From assembly GCF_900096915.1 (NCBI RefSeq), contig NZ_FMYK01000003.1:310001-374000 (forward strand): 64,000 bases of DNA, read 5' to 3'. Shown piece after piece: positions 7,851 through 17,152 of this stretch. The DNA comes from Acinetobacter marinus. GTDB lineage: Bacteria > Pseudomonadota > Gammaproteobacteria > Pseudomonadales > Moraxellaceae. Under the pieces are notes generated by a model. The model did not search any database. It saw only the letters and a program-made list of their open reading frames with translations, and was not told the DNA's origin. How positions within the stretch are numbered: position 1 is the stretch's first letter; each line of letters starts with the position of its first letter. The position numbers were made by a program, and so were the translations under genes.

Positions 7851-9038
7851 TCAAAACATCGCATCTTCGGAGTTGGCGGAAATTTTATGAATCGACAAGT
7901 CTGCACCTTGAAATTCATCTTCTTCTGATAGTCTAAGTCCCATCGTGACTTTGAGTAGACCATAGACAGCAAAACCACCAGCAAGTGCAAACACCACGGC
8001 TAGGGTAGAGCCAATAATTTGCGACATCATACTCACACCACCTAAGCCACCAAAATACTGTTGACCTAAAATCCCCACAGCCAAACCACCAAACAATCCG
8101 CAAACGCCATGTAAAGGCCAAACCCCAAGTACGTCATCGACTTTGAGTTTGTTTTGGGTATAAGTGAATAGTTTGACAAATATCGCCCCTGCAACGACGC
8201 CGATGATTAATGCACCAATCGGATGCACAATATCCGAGCCAGCACAGATCGCCACCAAGCCTGCCAGTGGTCCATTATGCAAAAATCCAGGGTCATTCCG
8301 ACCGACAAAGTTTGCGCTTAACGTACCGCCAACCATTGCCATCAAAGAATTGATTGCCACTAAGCCAGAGATGGCTTCAACACGTTGAGCGCTCATGACA
8401 TTGAAACCAAACCAACCGACAATCAAGATCCAAGAACCTAACGCCAAAAAGGGAATGGATGACGGCGGATGTGCAGCGACACGCCCATCCTTTTTATAAC
8501 GTCCAGAACGTGCGCCAAGCAAAATAACAGCAGCAAATGCTATCCAACCGCCCATCGCATGCACGACGATCGACCCTGCGAAGTCATGAAATGCAGCACC
8601 AAAAGTATGCTCCAACCATGTTTGTAGCCCGAGATTGCCATTCCAAACAATGCCTTCAAAAAAAGGATAGACCAAAGCCACTAATAACAAGGTTGCAATC
8701 GCTTGCGGACGCATCTTCGCTCGCTCTGCGATACCACCTGAGACAATCGCAGGAATCGCAGCCGCAAACGTCAATAGGAAAAAACACCGCATCAAATTGA
8801 AACCATGATTTTCTGTCAACGCAGTTGCGGTATGGAAAAAGTGTAGACCATAAGCAATGTAGTAGCCCACGAATAAATAGGCAATCGAGGAAATGGCAAA
8901 ATCAGTTAAGATTTTGCTGAGTGCATTGACCTGATTTTTATGTCGAACCGTTCCTAGTTCTAAAAAGGCAAATCCTGCATGCATGGCCAAAACCAATACT
9001 GCGCCCATGAGTAAAAAGAATAAATTGAGATTTTGCAT
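7851..9038 (-). CDS. amt: Ammonium transporter, Amt family
   Basis: A 395-residue inner-membrane protein with about eleven hydrophobic segments. It carries Amt/Rh family marks: FLELGTVRHKN near residue 30, HDFAGSIVVHAMGGW around residue 155 with the first pore histidine, and VWPLHGVCGLFGG around residue 310 with the second. It should conduct ammonium into the cell under nitrogen limitation. No glnK neighbour is present, unlike the usual enterobacterial arrangement. The upstream region carries NtrC-like half-sites (separate entry). The frame is intact. Confidence 0.93.
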   Translation of the reverse strand: MQNLNLFFLLMGAVLVLAMHAGFAFLELGTVRHKNQVNALSKILTDFAISSIAYLFVGYYIAYGLHFFHTATALTENHGFNLMRCFFLLTFAAAIPAIVSGGIAERAKMRPQAIATLLLVALVYPFFEGIVWNGNLGLQTWLEHTFGAAFHDFAGSIVVHAMGGWIAFAAVILLGARSGRYKKDGRVAAHPPSSIPFLALGSWILIVGWFGFNVMSAQRVEAISGLVAINSLMAMVGGTLSANFVGRNDPGFLHNGPLAGLVAICAGSDIVHPIGALIIGVVAGAIFVKLFTYTQNKLKVDDVLGVWPLHGVCGLFGGLAVGILGQQYFGGLGGVSMMSQIIGSTLAVVFALAGGFAVYGLLKVTMGLRLSEEDEFQGADLSIHKISANSEDAMF

Positions 9039-9051
9039 AAATTGCTCAACA

Positions 9052-9233
9052 TTGGTGCAAAAATAAATAATGCATCACACAACACATTGGAATTGCACCA
9101 AAGTAGTTAAAGATTACGGAAAGTGAGTGATTAGATCAAACCATCACAAAATATGAGCTAAAATAAAGCAAAAAATGCACCAACTTATTATTAAAATTAA
9201 AACAAATTGTAAGTTTGGAAGGAAATGCACCAA
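9052..9233 (-). promoter_or_regulatory. Four NtrC-like half-sites upstream of amt
   Basis: The octamer TGCACCAA occurs at 9094-9101, 9176-9183 and 9226-9233, and its reverse complement TTGGTGCA at 9052-9059, all in the 200 bp before the amt start. The last copy continues as TGCACCAAAATG, matching the first twelve bases of the classical enterobacterial NtrC site (TGCACCAAAATGGTGCA). No convincing sigma-54 -24/-12 element was found on the amt strand. Nitrogen-responsive control is inferred. Confidence 0.5.
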
Positions 9234-9300
9234 AATGACGTATAAAAAAGCATGGTACAGATGATTAAACAAAATTGAAATGAGAAAATGTTGAGGCATA

Positions 9301-9330
9301 AAAAAAGAGAGCCAATGGCTCTCCTTTTTT
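9301..9330. terminator. Bidirectional terminator between lipoprotein and amt regions
   Basis: Stem GAGAGCC / GGCTCTC with a 3-nt loop, flanked by A-runs on the left and T-runs on the right. It lies directly after the minus-strand Ala-rich lipoprotein gene. Confidence 0.8.
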
Positions 9331-9349
9331 CACATGATCAGTAAACTGA

Positions 9350-9682
9350 TTAGTGAGCAGCTTCTTCAGCTGGAGCGTCAGCAGCAGGTGCAGCAGCAGC
9401 GTCAGTTGCAGTTTCAGCAGCGTCAGTCGCAGCAGCAGCAGCGTCAGTCGCAGCGTCAGATGCAGTAGCAGCAGCGTCAGCAGCTTGGTCGGCAGCAGCG
9501 TCAGTACCTTCAGTTGTAGCAGCAGCAGCGTCAGCAGCAGCTTCAGCTTCAGTAGCAGCAGCAGTTGCGTCAGCAGCAGCAGCGTTAGCGTCAGCAGCAG
9601 ATTCTTCAGCTTTTTTAGCACAGCCAACGAAAGTTAAAGAAGCAGCAATAGCAGTTGCAATAGCGATATTTTTGAATAACAT
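9350..9682 (-). CDS. Alanine-rich low-complexity lipoprotein
   Basis: 110 residues. A signal peptide ends in a lipobox (LTFVGC), so Cys21 is the predicted lipidated residue. The mature part is nearly all Ala, Asp, Thr and Glu in repeats such as AADAAAAT, without aromatic residues, and is predicted to be helical or disordered. The DNA is a run of GCA/GCT/GAC-type repeats that leaves other frames open too; the lipobox and the downstream terminator choose this frame. It recalls small Ala-rich outer-membrane lipoproteins, but I assign no function. Confidence 0.8.
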   Translation of the reverse strand: MLFKNIAIATAIAASLTFVGCAKKAEESAADANAAAADATAAATEAEAAADAAAATTEGTDAAADQAADAAATASDAATDAAAAATDAAETATDAAAAPAADAPAEEAAH

Positions 9683-10029
9683 GGCATCACTCTCTATAAA
9701 AAATGTGATTTAAGTTAAGAATAATTTGCTAACGATCCCTCGCATTGGATATCTGGTTAACAAGTCATTCAGCTTGGATATTATGCTATCACCACGCAAA
9801 TTTATTTTCTACTGATTAAAGTGACTACAATGATGAAAAAAACAAATTGAGAATGCGAAATTAAGAAGATTTTGCAATTGTAACTGATATTTTTTGGTTC
9901 TGCTTCTTTATAAGTATATGAAAATATTTGATTATATTTTGTTTTGATGAAAGGGTGGAAAAAGTTAAAAAATTAAATTTTTGAGTGTAAAAAAGTGTAA
10001 TGTTTGTCAACCAAAAGTAAATTGTATAA
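9683..10029. other. Gap upstream of the Ala-rich lipoprotein gene
   Basis: About 350 bp of AT-rich sequence between the lipoprotein gene start and the rho terminator. It must contain the lipoprotein promoter (minus strand). No further gene or RNA was recognised. Confidence 0.4.
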
Positions 10030-10064
10030 AAAAGCGCCAAATTTAATGAAAATTTGGCGCTTTT
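10030..10064. terminator. Terminator downstream of rho
   Basis: A perfect 14-bp stem (AAAAGCGCCAAATT) with a 7-nt loop, ending in TTTT on both strands. It lies 33 nt after the rho stop. Confidence 0.85.
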
Positions 10065-10096
10065 AGAGTGTAATCTTTTTGCGATTTTTGCAAAAA

Positions 10097-11359
10097 TTAT
10101 TGTTTACGTTTCATCTGATCGAAGAAATCATCATTGGTTTTGGCTTCTTTCATACGGTCAAGTAAGAATTCCATCGCTGCAAGTTCATCCATTGGGTGAA
10201 GCAATTTACGCAGAATCCAAACCTTACGCAATTTATCTTCATCCATCAGGCGCTCTTCACGACGTGTACCTGATTTTTTGATGTTCATCGCAGGGAAGAC
10301 ACGCTTTTCAGCGATACGACGATCCAGCGTAACTTCTTGGTTACCTGTACCTTTGAATTCTTCGTAGATCACATCATCCATCTTACTGCCTGTTTCGATC
10401 AATGCAGTTGAGATAATGGTCAGTGAACCACCTTCCTCGATATTCCGTGCGGCACCGAAGAAACGTTTTGGACGCTCTAAAGCATGCGCATCGACACCAC
10501 CCGTCAAGACTTTACCAGATGATGGAATCACCGTGTTGTAAGCACGAGCCAGACGTGTGATCGAATCGAGCAAGATCACCACATCTTTTTTGTGTTCAAC
10601 CAGTCGTTTGGCTTTTTCGATAACCATTTCAGCGACTTGCACATGGCGAGCAGGGGATTCATCAAAAGTCGATGCGACCACTTCACCACGTACTGTACGC
10701 TCCATTTCCGTCACTTCCTCAGGGCGTTCATCGATCAGGAGAACGATGAGGAAGCATTCTGGGTTATTACGTACGATCGACTGAGCGATGTTTTGTAGGA
10801 GAATGGTTTTACCTGCTTTGGGCGGTGCGACGATGATCGAACGCTGACCTTTACCGATTGGGGCAATTAAATCAACCACACGTGCAGTTAAATCTTCCGT
10901 TGTACCATTACCCAGTTCCATCACCAATTGTTCGGTTGGGAAAAGTGGGGTTAAGTTTTCAAAAAGAATTTTATTACGAGAATTTTCTGGGGTGTCAAAG
11001 TTGATTTGATTGACTTTTAATAGGGCAAAATAGCGTTCGCTTTCTTTTGGCGGGCGAATCGTGCCTGTAATAGTGTCGCCTGTGCGTAAGTTGAAGCGTC
11101 GAATTTGTGATGGGCTAACATAGATGTCATCAGGACCGGCAAGATAAGAGCCTGCTGCTGAGCGTAAAAAGCCAAAGCCATCCGACAAAATCTCTAAAAC
11201 ACCATCACCAAAAATTTCTTCACCATTCATGGCATGGCGTTTCAATATGGCGAAGATAATATCTTGCTTACGGTTACGAGCCATACCTTCAAGGCCCATA
11301 AATTCAGCAATTTTGATCAATTCGCCGATCGGTTTTTTCTTGAGTTCAGTTAAATTCAT
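10097..11359 (-). CDS. rho: Transcription termination factor Rho
   Basis: 420 residues, the usual length of Rho, the hexameric RNA-dependent ATPase that ends transcription at Rho-dependent sites. The N-terminal RNA-binding domain carries GFGFLR (residues 61-66), a cold-shock-like primary RNA site. Walker A (PPKAGKT) lies at 179-185, the segment LIDERPEEVTEMER follows, and VILLDSITRLARAYN contains the Walker B region. It lies downstream of trxA on the same strand, an arrangement also found in other gamma-proteobacteria. The long leader may hold autoregulatory Rho sites. Confidence 0.98.
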   Translation of the reverse strand: MNLTELKKKPIGELIKIAEFMGLEGMARNRKQDIIFAILKRHAMNGEEIFGDGVLEILSDGFGFLRSAAGSYLAGPDDIYVSPSQIRRFNLRTGDTITGTIRPPKESERYFALLKVNQINFDTPENSRNKILFENLTPLFPTEQLVMELGNGTTEDLTARVVDLIAPIGKGQRSIIVAPPKAGKTILLQNIAQSIVRNNPECFLIVLLIDERPEEVTEMERTVRGEVVASTFDESPARHVQVAEMVIEKAKRLVEHKKDVVILLDSITRLARAYNTVIPSSGKVLTGGVDAHALERPKRFFGAARNIEEGGSLTIISTALIETGSKMDDVIYEEFKGTGNQEVTLDRRIAEKRVFPAMNIKKSGTRREERLMDEDKLRKVWILRKLLHPMDELAAMEFLLDRMKEAKTNDDFFDQMKRKQ

Positions 11360-11764
11360 ACGAGGATATTCAGTGCTTTTGGCTAAGATAAAAAATAAAA
11401 GCGGGGATGATAAGTTCGCACGTCGCTTTGCATCGATGCGGTATCGTCAGAATAGCTGATACGTGCATTGAAGCATTCAAAATAATTATTGAGGCTATAA
11501 AGCTGATTTGATAAGCCGAGCGGCGATCTTATTGTTCATTAAAACCTGACGAAAAGTCGGTGTTTAATTGATAGGAGACTATAAGAGAGTCTATATGCTT
11601 TGTCAATGAGAAATCACATGGAATCAAGACTTTTCTCAGTATGCTTATCTGGTGTGCTAGTCAGGTATTTTTACCCAGAGATATCTAGATGAGCCAAGTC
11701 TAATTGAATCATTATGGAAATGTTTCAATATAGATAACAACCAGCGTAACAGCTGATAAAGCAA
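11360..11764. other. Gap between trxA and rho, rho leader region
   Basis: About 400 bp without a convincing gene. The minus-strand frame reaching 11902 overlaps the trxA 3' end in another frame and has no family features. The region should contain the rho promoter and 5' leader. Confidence 0.45.
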
Positions 11765-11786
11765 CAAGAACACCGAAGTGTCCTTG
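11765..11786 (-). terminator. Hairpin with TTCG loop after trxA
   Basis: On the minus strand, CAAGGACAC pairs with GTGTTCTTG (one G-U pair) around a TTCG tetraloop, a very stable RNA hairpin. The following sequence is only moderately T-rich. It lies 40 nt after the trxA stop. Confidence 0.6.
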
Positions 11787-11825
11787 TTTGCATCACTTGT
11801 ACGGCATGTGTACAGCGATTTTAGC

Positions 11826-12152
11826 TTAGATGTTGCTGTTGATGAATTCAACCAATTTTGATTTTGGTGCAGCACCAACTTGTTGTGCAACCACTTCACC
11901 ATTTTTGAAGATCAATAGTGCAGGAATATTACGGATGTTGTATTTCACTGCAGTGTCTTCTGCTGTGGTGACATCAACTTTTGCAATTTTCAATTTGCCA
12001 TCATATTCGCCAGCCAAGTCTTCAAGCATTGGTGCGATCGCTTTACATGGTGCACACCAAGCCGCCCAGAAATCTACAAGTACAGGGGTGTCACTGTCTA
12101 AAACATCTGATTTGAATTGCTCATCAGATGTATTAATAATTTTGTCTGACAT
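11826..12152 (-). CDS. trxA: Thioredoxin 1
   Basis: 108 residues, the usual thioredoxin length. It is a cytoplasmic protein disulfide reductase recycled by thioredoxin reductase. The active site is WCAPC (residues 32-36) rather than the common WCGPC, a known variant that may alter the redox potential slightly. The cis-proline segment (NIPALLIFKNGE) is present. It is divergent from ppx across a 300-bp gap and upstream of rho. Confidence 0.96.
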   Translation of the reverse strand: MSDKIINTSDEQFKSDVLDSDTPVLVDFWAAWCAPCKAIAPMLEDLAGEYDGKLKIAKVDVTTAEDTAVKYNIRNIPALLIFKNGEVVAQQVGAAPKSKLVEFINSNI

Positions 12153-12452
12153 GGATGGCTCCAGTTTTTCATAGGTGTTGAAATCAAGTACAGCGAAGTT
12201 TTGATCGCTGTGTACTTGGCATAGATGAATTATGGCGTCATTCTACTTTTTTTCAAGTTTTTGCATGGATTCGCTCATAGATAGTTTGAATGCTGAGCAT
12301 CGTAAAAGACAATGTTGCTGGGCAAAGTCGTTATATCGTTGCGCAATGCGTCAAATTTCAAGCGATTGCGCTGAATTTTTCAGCATTTATTCTTCCCAAA
12401 AATTGCGCAGTCGATTAGGCTATGGGGTGAGATATCGGGATCTTTTTTGAGA
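12153..12452. other. Divergent promoter region of trxA and ppx
   Basis: A 300-bp gap between divergent genes. It must carry both promoters. No clear operator, RNA gene or extra coding frame was seen. Confidence 0.4.
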
Positions 12453-13967
12453 ATGTCAGATTTTTTGATTGATGATGAATTGCTTGCTGCAATTGATATG
12501 GGGTCAAATAGTTTTCACTTGGCGATTGCACGTGTTGATCATGGTGAAGTGAAAAAAGTTGCATCAATGTCAGAGAAAGTGCAACTTGCAGCAGGACTAG
12601 ATGAGAATAATTATTTAAGTGAAGCGGCGCAGCAGCGTGGCTTGGCGTGTTTATCTCGTTTCGTTGGACGCTTGAGCGCAGTGCCTCGCAATCGTATGCG
12701 GATCGTTGCCACCAATGCACTGCGTCAGGCTGAGAACGGCGACGAATTTATGCAAAAGGCAGCAGAAATACTGCCGAAACCAATCGAGATCATCGCAGGT
12801 CGTGAAGAAGCCAGACTGATTTATCTCGGTGTGTCGCATACCATGGCAAATGGTGGGCGTCGTTTGGTGATCGATATTGGCGGTGGATCGACCGAGTTTA
12901 TCATTGGTGAAAAATTTGAACCGCTGAATACGGAATCCTTACAAATGGGCTGTGTGGCATATACCAAAGCCTATTTCCCAGATGGTGATATTACGCAAAA
13001 AGCCTTTGACAAAGCCGTTGTGGCAGCACGTAAAGAGCTCAGTGCGATCGCCAATACTTATATGCAAACGGGTTGGGACACTGTAGTGGGCTCGAGTGGC
13101 ACCATCAAAGCCTGTCGCCAAGTCATGGTGAATATGAATCTGAGCGATGAGCAAGATAACGTCACCATCGAAGGTTTGCATAAGCTCAAAGAGAAGTTAT
13201 TAAAATTTGATCATGTGTCTAAAATCGATTTTGATGGTTTAAGAGATGATCGACGTCAGGTTTTGCCAGCGGGCTTGGCGATTTTGTATGCAGTGTTTGA
13301 TGTCTTTAAACTAGAAAAATTGGCATTTTCTGACGGTGCATTACGTGAAGGCGTGATGTATGACTTGCTCGGACGTTTTCGCCATGAAGACATTCGGGAT
13401 CGTAGTGTGCAAGCGATGATGGGGCGCTACGGTGCTGATCAAAAGCAAGCCGAACGTGTGGTCGAAACCGCACAACAGCTCTTTGACCAGTCTGCAAAAA
13501 TACTTGACCTGTCTGTCGAAGATGGTGATCTCCTGCGCCGTGCAGCCTATTTGCATGAGATTGGCTTGGCGATAAGTCATGGTGGCTATCATCGTCATGG
13601 TGCGTATTTGTTACAGCATTCTGATATTCCTGGTTTTTCACAAATTGATCAAAATCATTTGTCGCATTTGGTTGCGCATCATCGCCGTAAATTGCGCCAA
13701 GATGCCTTACATGATGTGAAAAAGGTCGGTTCGATGCATCTGGTGTACTTGTGTTTGCTACTGCGCTTGGCAGTTTTGCTCAACCATAGTCGCAGTGATG
13801 CCGATTTGCCAGCCTTTCATTTAACGGTGAAAAATGAGCATACTTGGCAATTGACCATTTCTGGTGATGTGAAACAATGGCCTTTATTGATTGCAGAATT
13901 GCAAGATGAGCAAGTGCAGTTTAAACACTGGCAAGTTGATCTTGAAATAGACTCAGCACTCGACTAA
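12453..13967 (+). CDS. ppx: Exopolyphosphatase / pppGpp phosphohydrolase
   Basis: 504 residues from the ATG at 12453; a TTG two codons earlier is less likely. This actin-fold phosphohydrolase releases phosphate from polyphosphate chains or pppGpp. The first phosphate loop DMGSNSFHL lies at 15-23 and the second, DIGGGSTEF, at 141-149. The C-terminal half has an HD-type helical region (YLHEIGLAISHGGYHRHGAYL), as in the long Ppx/GppA proteins. The Ppx and GppA activities cannot be separated from sequence alone. Confidence 0.93.
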   Translation: MSDFLIDDELLAAIDMGSNSFHLAIARVDHGEVKKVASMSEKVQLAAGLDENNYLSEAAQQRGLACLSRFVGRLSAVPRNRMRIVATNALRQAENGDEFMQKAAEILPKPIEIIAGREEARLIYLGVSHTMANGGRRLVIDIGGGSTEFIIGEKFEPLNTESLQMGCVAYTKAYFPDGDITQKAFDKAVVAARKELSAIANTYMQTGWDTVVGSSGTIKACRQVMVNMNLSDEQDNVTIEGLHKLKEKLLKFDHVSKIDFDGLRDDRRQVLPAGLAILYAVFDVFKLEKLAFSDGALREGVMYDLLGRFRHEDIRDRSVQAMMGRYGADQKQAERVVETAQQLFDQSAKILDLSVEDGDLLRRAAYLHEIGLAISHGGYHRHGAYLLQHSDIPGFSQIDQNHLSHLVAHHRRKLRQDALHDVKKVGSMHLVYLCLLLRLAVLLNHSRSDADLPAFHLTVKNEHTWQLTISGDVKQWPLLIAELQDEQVQFKHWQVDLEIDSALD

Positions 13968-14059
13968 GGCGAATAGACGAGCTGAAACGGACATTGTTCG
14001 GCTGGTGCATTGGTTGACTGCGCAAAATGACAGCGTTGAATGATAGAGTAGGACGTAGC

Positions 14060-14881
14060 ATGAATACAAAGGCAAAAATCTCCCCAACGTGGCAAACCGT
14101 CAAAATCGCACGCCATGCAGAACGTCCACAATTTTTGGACTATGCCAGCGAGATCTTTACCGACTTTGATACTTTGCACGGTGACCGTGTGTTTGGTGAT
14201 GATGGTGCCTTAGTGGGTGGGCTTGCACGTTTTTATGGTCAACCTGTGATTGTGGTTGGACAGCACCGTGGTCGCAGTACCCGTGAACGTATTCAGCATA
14301 ACTTTGGGATGTGTAATCCTGAAGGCTATCGCAAATCACAGCGTCTGTTTGAGATGGCTGAGCGTTTTAATCTACCTGTGTTCACCTTTATTGATACCAT
14401 GGGCGCATACCCAGGTGTTGGTGCTGAGGAGCGTGGTCAAGCCGAAGCGATTGCCAAGAATATTGCACAGTTATCTGCTTTGAAAGTGCCTGTGATTGCC
14501 ACAATTTTGGGTGAAGGTGGTTCTGGCGGTGCGCTGGCGATTGGTGTTGCCGATCATGTGATGATGTTGTCTCACAGTATTTATTCAGTGATTTCACCTG
14601 AGGGTTGTGCCTCGATTCTGTGGAAAACTGCAGAGAAAGCCGAGCAAGCCAGTCAAGCCTTAGCACTGACGGCAGATCGTTTGCAAAAGATTGGTATTGT
14701 CGAAACCGTGATTGATGAAGGCGAAGGTGCGCACTTAAATCCAATTAAAGTGATGCACGCCCTGCAAGAACAATTGAAAATTCAACTTGACCGCTTATTA
14801 GCCATGGATGCGGATGAACGATGCGAAGCACGTTACCAGCGATTGATGAAGTTTGGCAGCAACAATCTCGTCAACGCATAA
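14060..14881 (+). CDS. accA: Acetyl-CoA carboxylase carboxyltransferase subunit alpha
   Basis: 273 residues from the ATG at 14060, which has a purine-rich site (TAGGACG) before it and gives the family length. An upstream ATG at 14027 would add eleven unconserved residues. AccA pairs with AccD to move the carboxyl group from biotin to acetyl-CoA, the first step of fatty-acid synthesis. The motifs FPEF-like N-terminal LDYASEIFTDF, GQHRGRSTRERI and GEGGSGGALAIGVADHVMML are family marks. Its 3' end overlaps tilS by 61 bp. Confidence 0.96.
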   Translation: MNTKAKISPTWQTVKIARHAERPQFLDYASEIFTDFDTLHGDRVFGDDGALVGGLARFYGQPVIVVGQHRGRSTRERIQHNFGMCNPEGYRKSQRLFEMAERFNLPVFTFIDTMGAYPGVGAEERGQAEAIAKNIAQLSALKVPVIATILGEGGSGGALAIGVADHVMMLSHSIYSVISPEGCASILWKTAEKAEQASQALALTADRLQKIGIVETVIDEGEGAHLNPIKVMHALQEQLKIQLDRLLAMDADERCEARYQRLMKFGSNNLVNA

Positions 14882-16251
14882 TCCAAAAAATCGAGCAACT
14901 TCCCAAGACTAGTCTAGTTTATCTCGCATGTAGCGGCGGCATGGATTCCATGTTGCTGCTTTTTCTGTTTGCGGGGCTAATTCCTGTGCGTTTGCGTGTG
15001 ATTCACATTGATCACCAACTGCAAAGTGAGAGTGCAAAATGGTCAGCGTTGGTCGCCAAATATTGCCAGCAACTTGCAATTCCTTGCACGATGATTCAAG
15101 TTAATGTGCAAGCAGGCAATGTCGAAGCAGAGGCACGCAAGGCACGTTATCATGCCTTTGAAAGAGTTTTAAGTGCTGACGATATATTAATTCTTGGACA
15201 TCACCAGCAGGATCAAGCTGAAACCTTGCTGATGCGTTTGTTTCAAGGTGCTGGCGTGCGTGGTTTGTCAGCGATGCGAGAATGGCAAAAACGACGCATT
15301 AAAGACGTAAATTCATCTGATTTTAAAAATTATTTTATCTGGCGACCATTTTTAAATCTTAGTAAAGCACAGATTCAACAATGGGCTTCGCAATATGCCT
15401 TTGACTATGTGGATGACCCGATGAATCATGATGATGATTTTGAGCGGGTGTGGCACAGGCAACAGCTTTTACCGATGCTTGCACAGCGCATTCCTCATGT
15501 GCAAGACAGTTTGTCCAGAACGGCAGTGTTGATGCAAGATGCTGATCAGATTTTACAAGAGGTCTTGGTGCAGGATGTGGGGCAGTGCGTTGATCCATTT
15601 GGGCGTCTAAATATCACGTATTTAAATCGACTTTCATTGCCACGTCAGCGACAATTATTATCGCATTGGATGCAAGGTGAGGCGCATTATCGTCCGCCTT
15701 TGGCGATGGTTGAGCGCTTGCACACAGAGGTGATTGATGCACGACAAGATGCCAATAGCCGATTGCATTGGTCTGCGACTTATTTTATGCGTTATGAATA
15801 TCTGCTCTATCGATATTCAGAGGCACAATGGCAAGCCATTCAACAGCCGATCACAGCCAGCGAAATTCATTTGAAATTAAAAGATGTGATCAGCGTGGCG
15901 GGTCAGTGTTTTCAAATTGATGATGTAGGTACTGAAGAATACGGTTTGCATGCGGATATATTGGCGCAATCGTTGCAGTTGATGCCACGTCAAGGCGGTG
16001 AAAAAATTCGACTGTCTGGGCAAAAAGAACATCGATTATTGAAGAAAATGTTACAAGAAGCCAAAATTGCCCCGTGGTTGCGTAATCAAATTCAAATATT
16101 GATGTACCATAATACGCCGTTGGGTGTGTTTACCCCCTTAGGATTTTGGTTGGCAGACAGTGCGTTTGTCGAAGCGGGTGGCTGGTTGCCGATGCGTGTG
16201 GATGAATGTGTCTGCAAAACATCGCAGGTCATGTCGCAGTCGATCATTTAA
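14821..16251 (+). CDS. tilS: tRNA(Ile)-lysidine synthase
   Basis: 476 residues. TilS modifies C34 of the CAU anticodon of tRNA-Ile2 to lysidine, using ATP and lysine. The PP-loop SGGMDS lies at residues 38-43, with HIDHQL and GHHQQDQAETLLMRL following as in N-type ATPases. The C-terminal region (RQGGEKIRLSGQKEHRLLKKMLQEAKI) is the TilS substrate-binding domain. The first ATG lies 61 bp inside accA in another frame. A later start is possible, but the residues before the PP-loop look conserved. Confidence 0.95.
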   Translation: MRSTLPAIDEVWQQQSRQRIIQKIEQLPKTSLVYLACSGGMDSMLLLFLFAGLIPVRLRVIHIDHQLQSESAKWSALVAKYCQQLAIPCTMIQVNVQAGNVEAEARKARYHAFERVLSADDILILGHHQQDQAETLLMRLFQGAGVRGLSAMREWQKRRIKDVNSSDFKNYFIWRPFLNLSKAQIQQWASQYAFDYVDDPMNHDDDFERVWHRQQLLPMLAQRIPHVQDSLSRTAVLMQDADQILQEVLVQDVGQCVDPFGRLNITYLNRLSLPRQRQLLSHWMQGEAHYRPPLAMVERLHTEVIDARQDANSRLHWSATYFMRYEYLLYRYSEAQWQAIQQPITASEIHLKLKDVISVAGQCFQIDDVGTEEYGLHADILAQSLQLMPRQGGEKIRLSGQKEHRLLKKMLQEAKIAPWLRNQIQILMYHNTPLGVFTPLGFWLADSAFVEAGGWLPMRVDECVCKTSQVMSQSII

Positions 16252-16288
16252 GTATTGATTTTAAATTTAAAAAATAGGTGAGGAAGTA

Positions 16289-17116
16289 ATGGATCAGAAT
16301 ATTACATTTATTGGTGGTGGTAATATGGCGCAGGCGTTGATCAGTGGCATGATCGCTCGTGGCTTGCCTGCAACACGCATTACCGTGTCTGATCCTGTGC
16401 CTGAAATCCAAGAATTACTGAAACAACAAGACATTAATGTCACGGATAATAATGCCGAAGCGATTGCTGATGCGGATGTGGTGGTGATTGCGGTGAAGCC
16501 ACAAATATTGGCACAGGTGCTGAGTCCACTGGCAGAAAAACTCACGAATCAACTGGTGATTTCTATTGTGGCTGGTGCACCGATTCAACTGTATAAATCT
16601 TTGCTTGGCGGTTATGATCGCATCGTTCGTGTTATGCCAAATACCCCAGCTTTGGTGCAAAGTGGTGCGCATGGCTTGTATGCACCCGATTATATTAGTC
16701 AGGCAGATCGTGATGTGGCTGCGCAAGTGATGGCTACGACGGGATTGACCATTTGGGTGGATAGTGAGAAAAAAATTGATGCGGTGACAGCGGTATCGGG
16801 TTCTGGTCCTGCCTATTTCTTTTATCTGATGGAAGCGATGATTCAAGCAGGGAAAAATCTCGGTTTGGATGAGCAAACCGCATCGGCATTGACCTTGCAA
16901 ACGGCGCTCGGTGCGGCGCAAATGGCGATTACCAGTGCCAACACGCCAGCGCAATTACGTCGTAATGTCACTTCACCGAATGGCACCACACAAGCTGCGA
17001 TAGAGACCTTTGATCAATATCAAGTCAGTCAACATATCCAAGCGGCACTGGCTGCAGCGGAAAAACGCAGTGCGTCATTGGCGGTAGAGCTTGCAGAAAA
17101 GCTCAATACCAAATAA
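16289..17116 (+). CDS. proC: Pyrroline-5-carboxylate reductase
   Basis: 275 residues, the family length. It reduces pyrroline-5-carboxylate to proline with NAD(P)H, the last step of proline synthesis. The dinucleotide loop FIGGGNMAQALI lies at 7-18. The catalytic-domain signature VTAVSGSGPAYFF and the C-terminal LRRNVTSPNGTTQAAIE are clear. A good ribosome-binding site (GTGAGGAAG) precedes the ATG. It is followed by yggT after 36 nt, so the two probably share a transcript. Confidence 0.96.
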   Translation: MDQNITFIGGGNMAQALISGMIARGLPATRITVSDPVPEIQELLKQQDINVTDNNAEAIADADVVVIAVKPQILAQVLSPLAEKLTNQLVISIVAGAPIQLYKSLLGGYDRIVRVMPNTPALVQSGAHGLYAPDYISQADRDVAAQVMATTGLTIWVDSEKKIDAVTAVSGSGPAYFFYLMEAMIQAGKNLGLDEQTASALTLQTALGAAQMAITSANTPAQLRRNVTSPNGTTQAAIETFDQYQVSQHIQAALAAAEKRSASLAVELAEKLNTK

Positions 17117-17152
17117 ATTAGATCGATTTTTTAATATTTTGAGAGAATAACT

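Noticed and set aside
9265..9637. Leu-rich and Ser-rich frames on both strands over the Ala-rich lipoprotein gene
   Set aside because: They are other-frame readings of the same GCA/GCT/GAC-type repeat. Only the 9350-9682 minus frame has a lipobox and a terminator after it.
11657..11902. 81-codon minus-strand frame between trxA and rho
   Set aside because: It overlaps the trxA 3' end in a different frame and shows no family feature.
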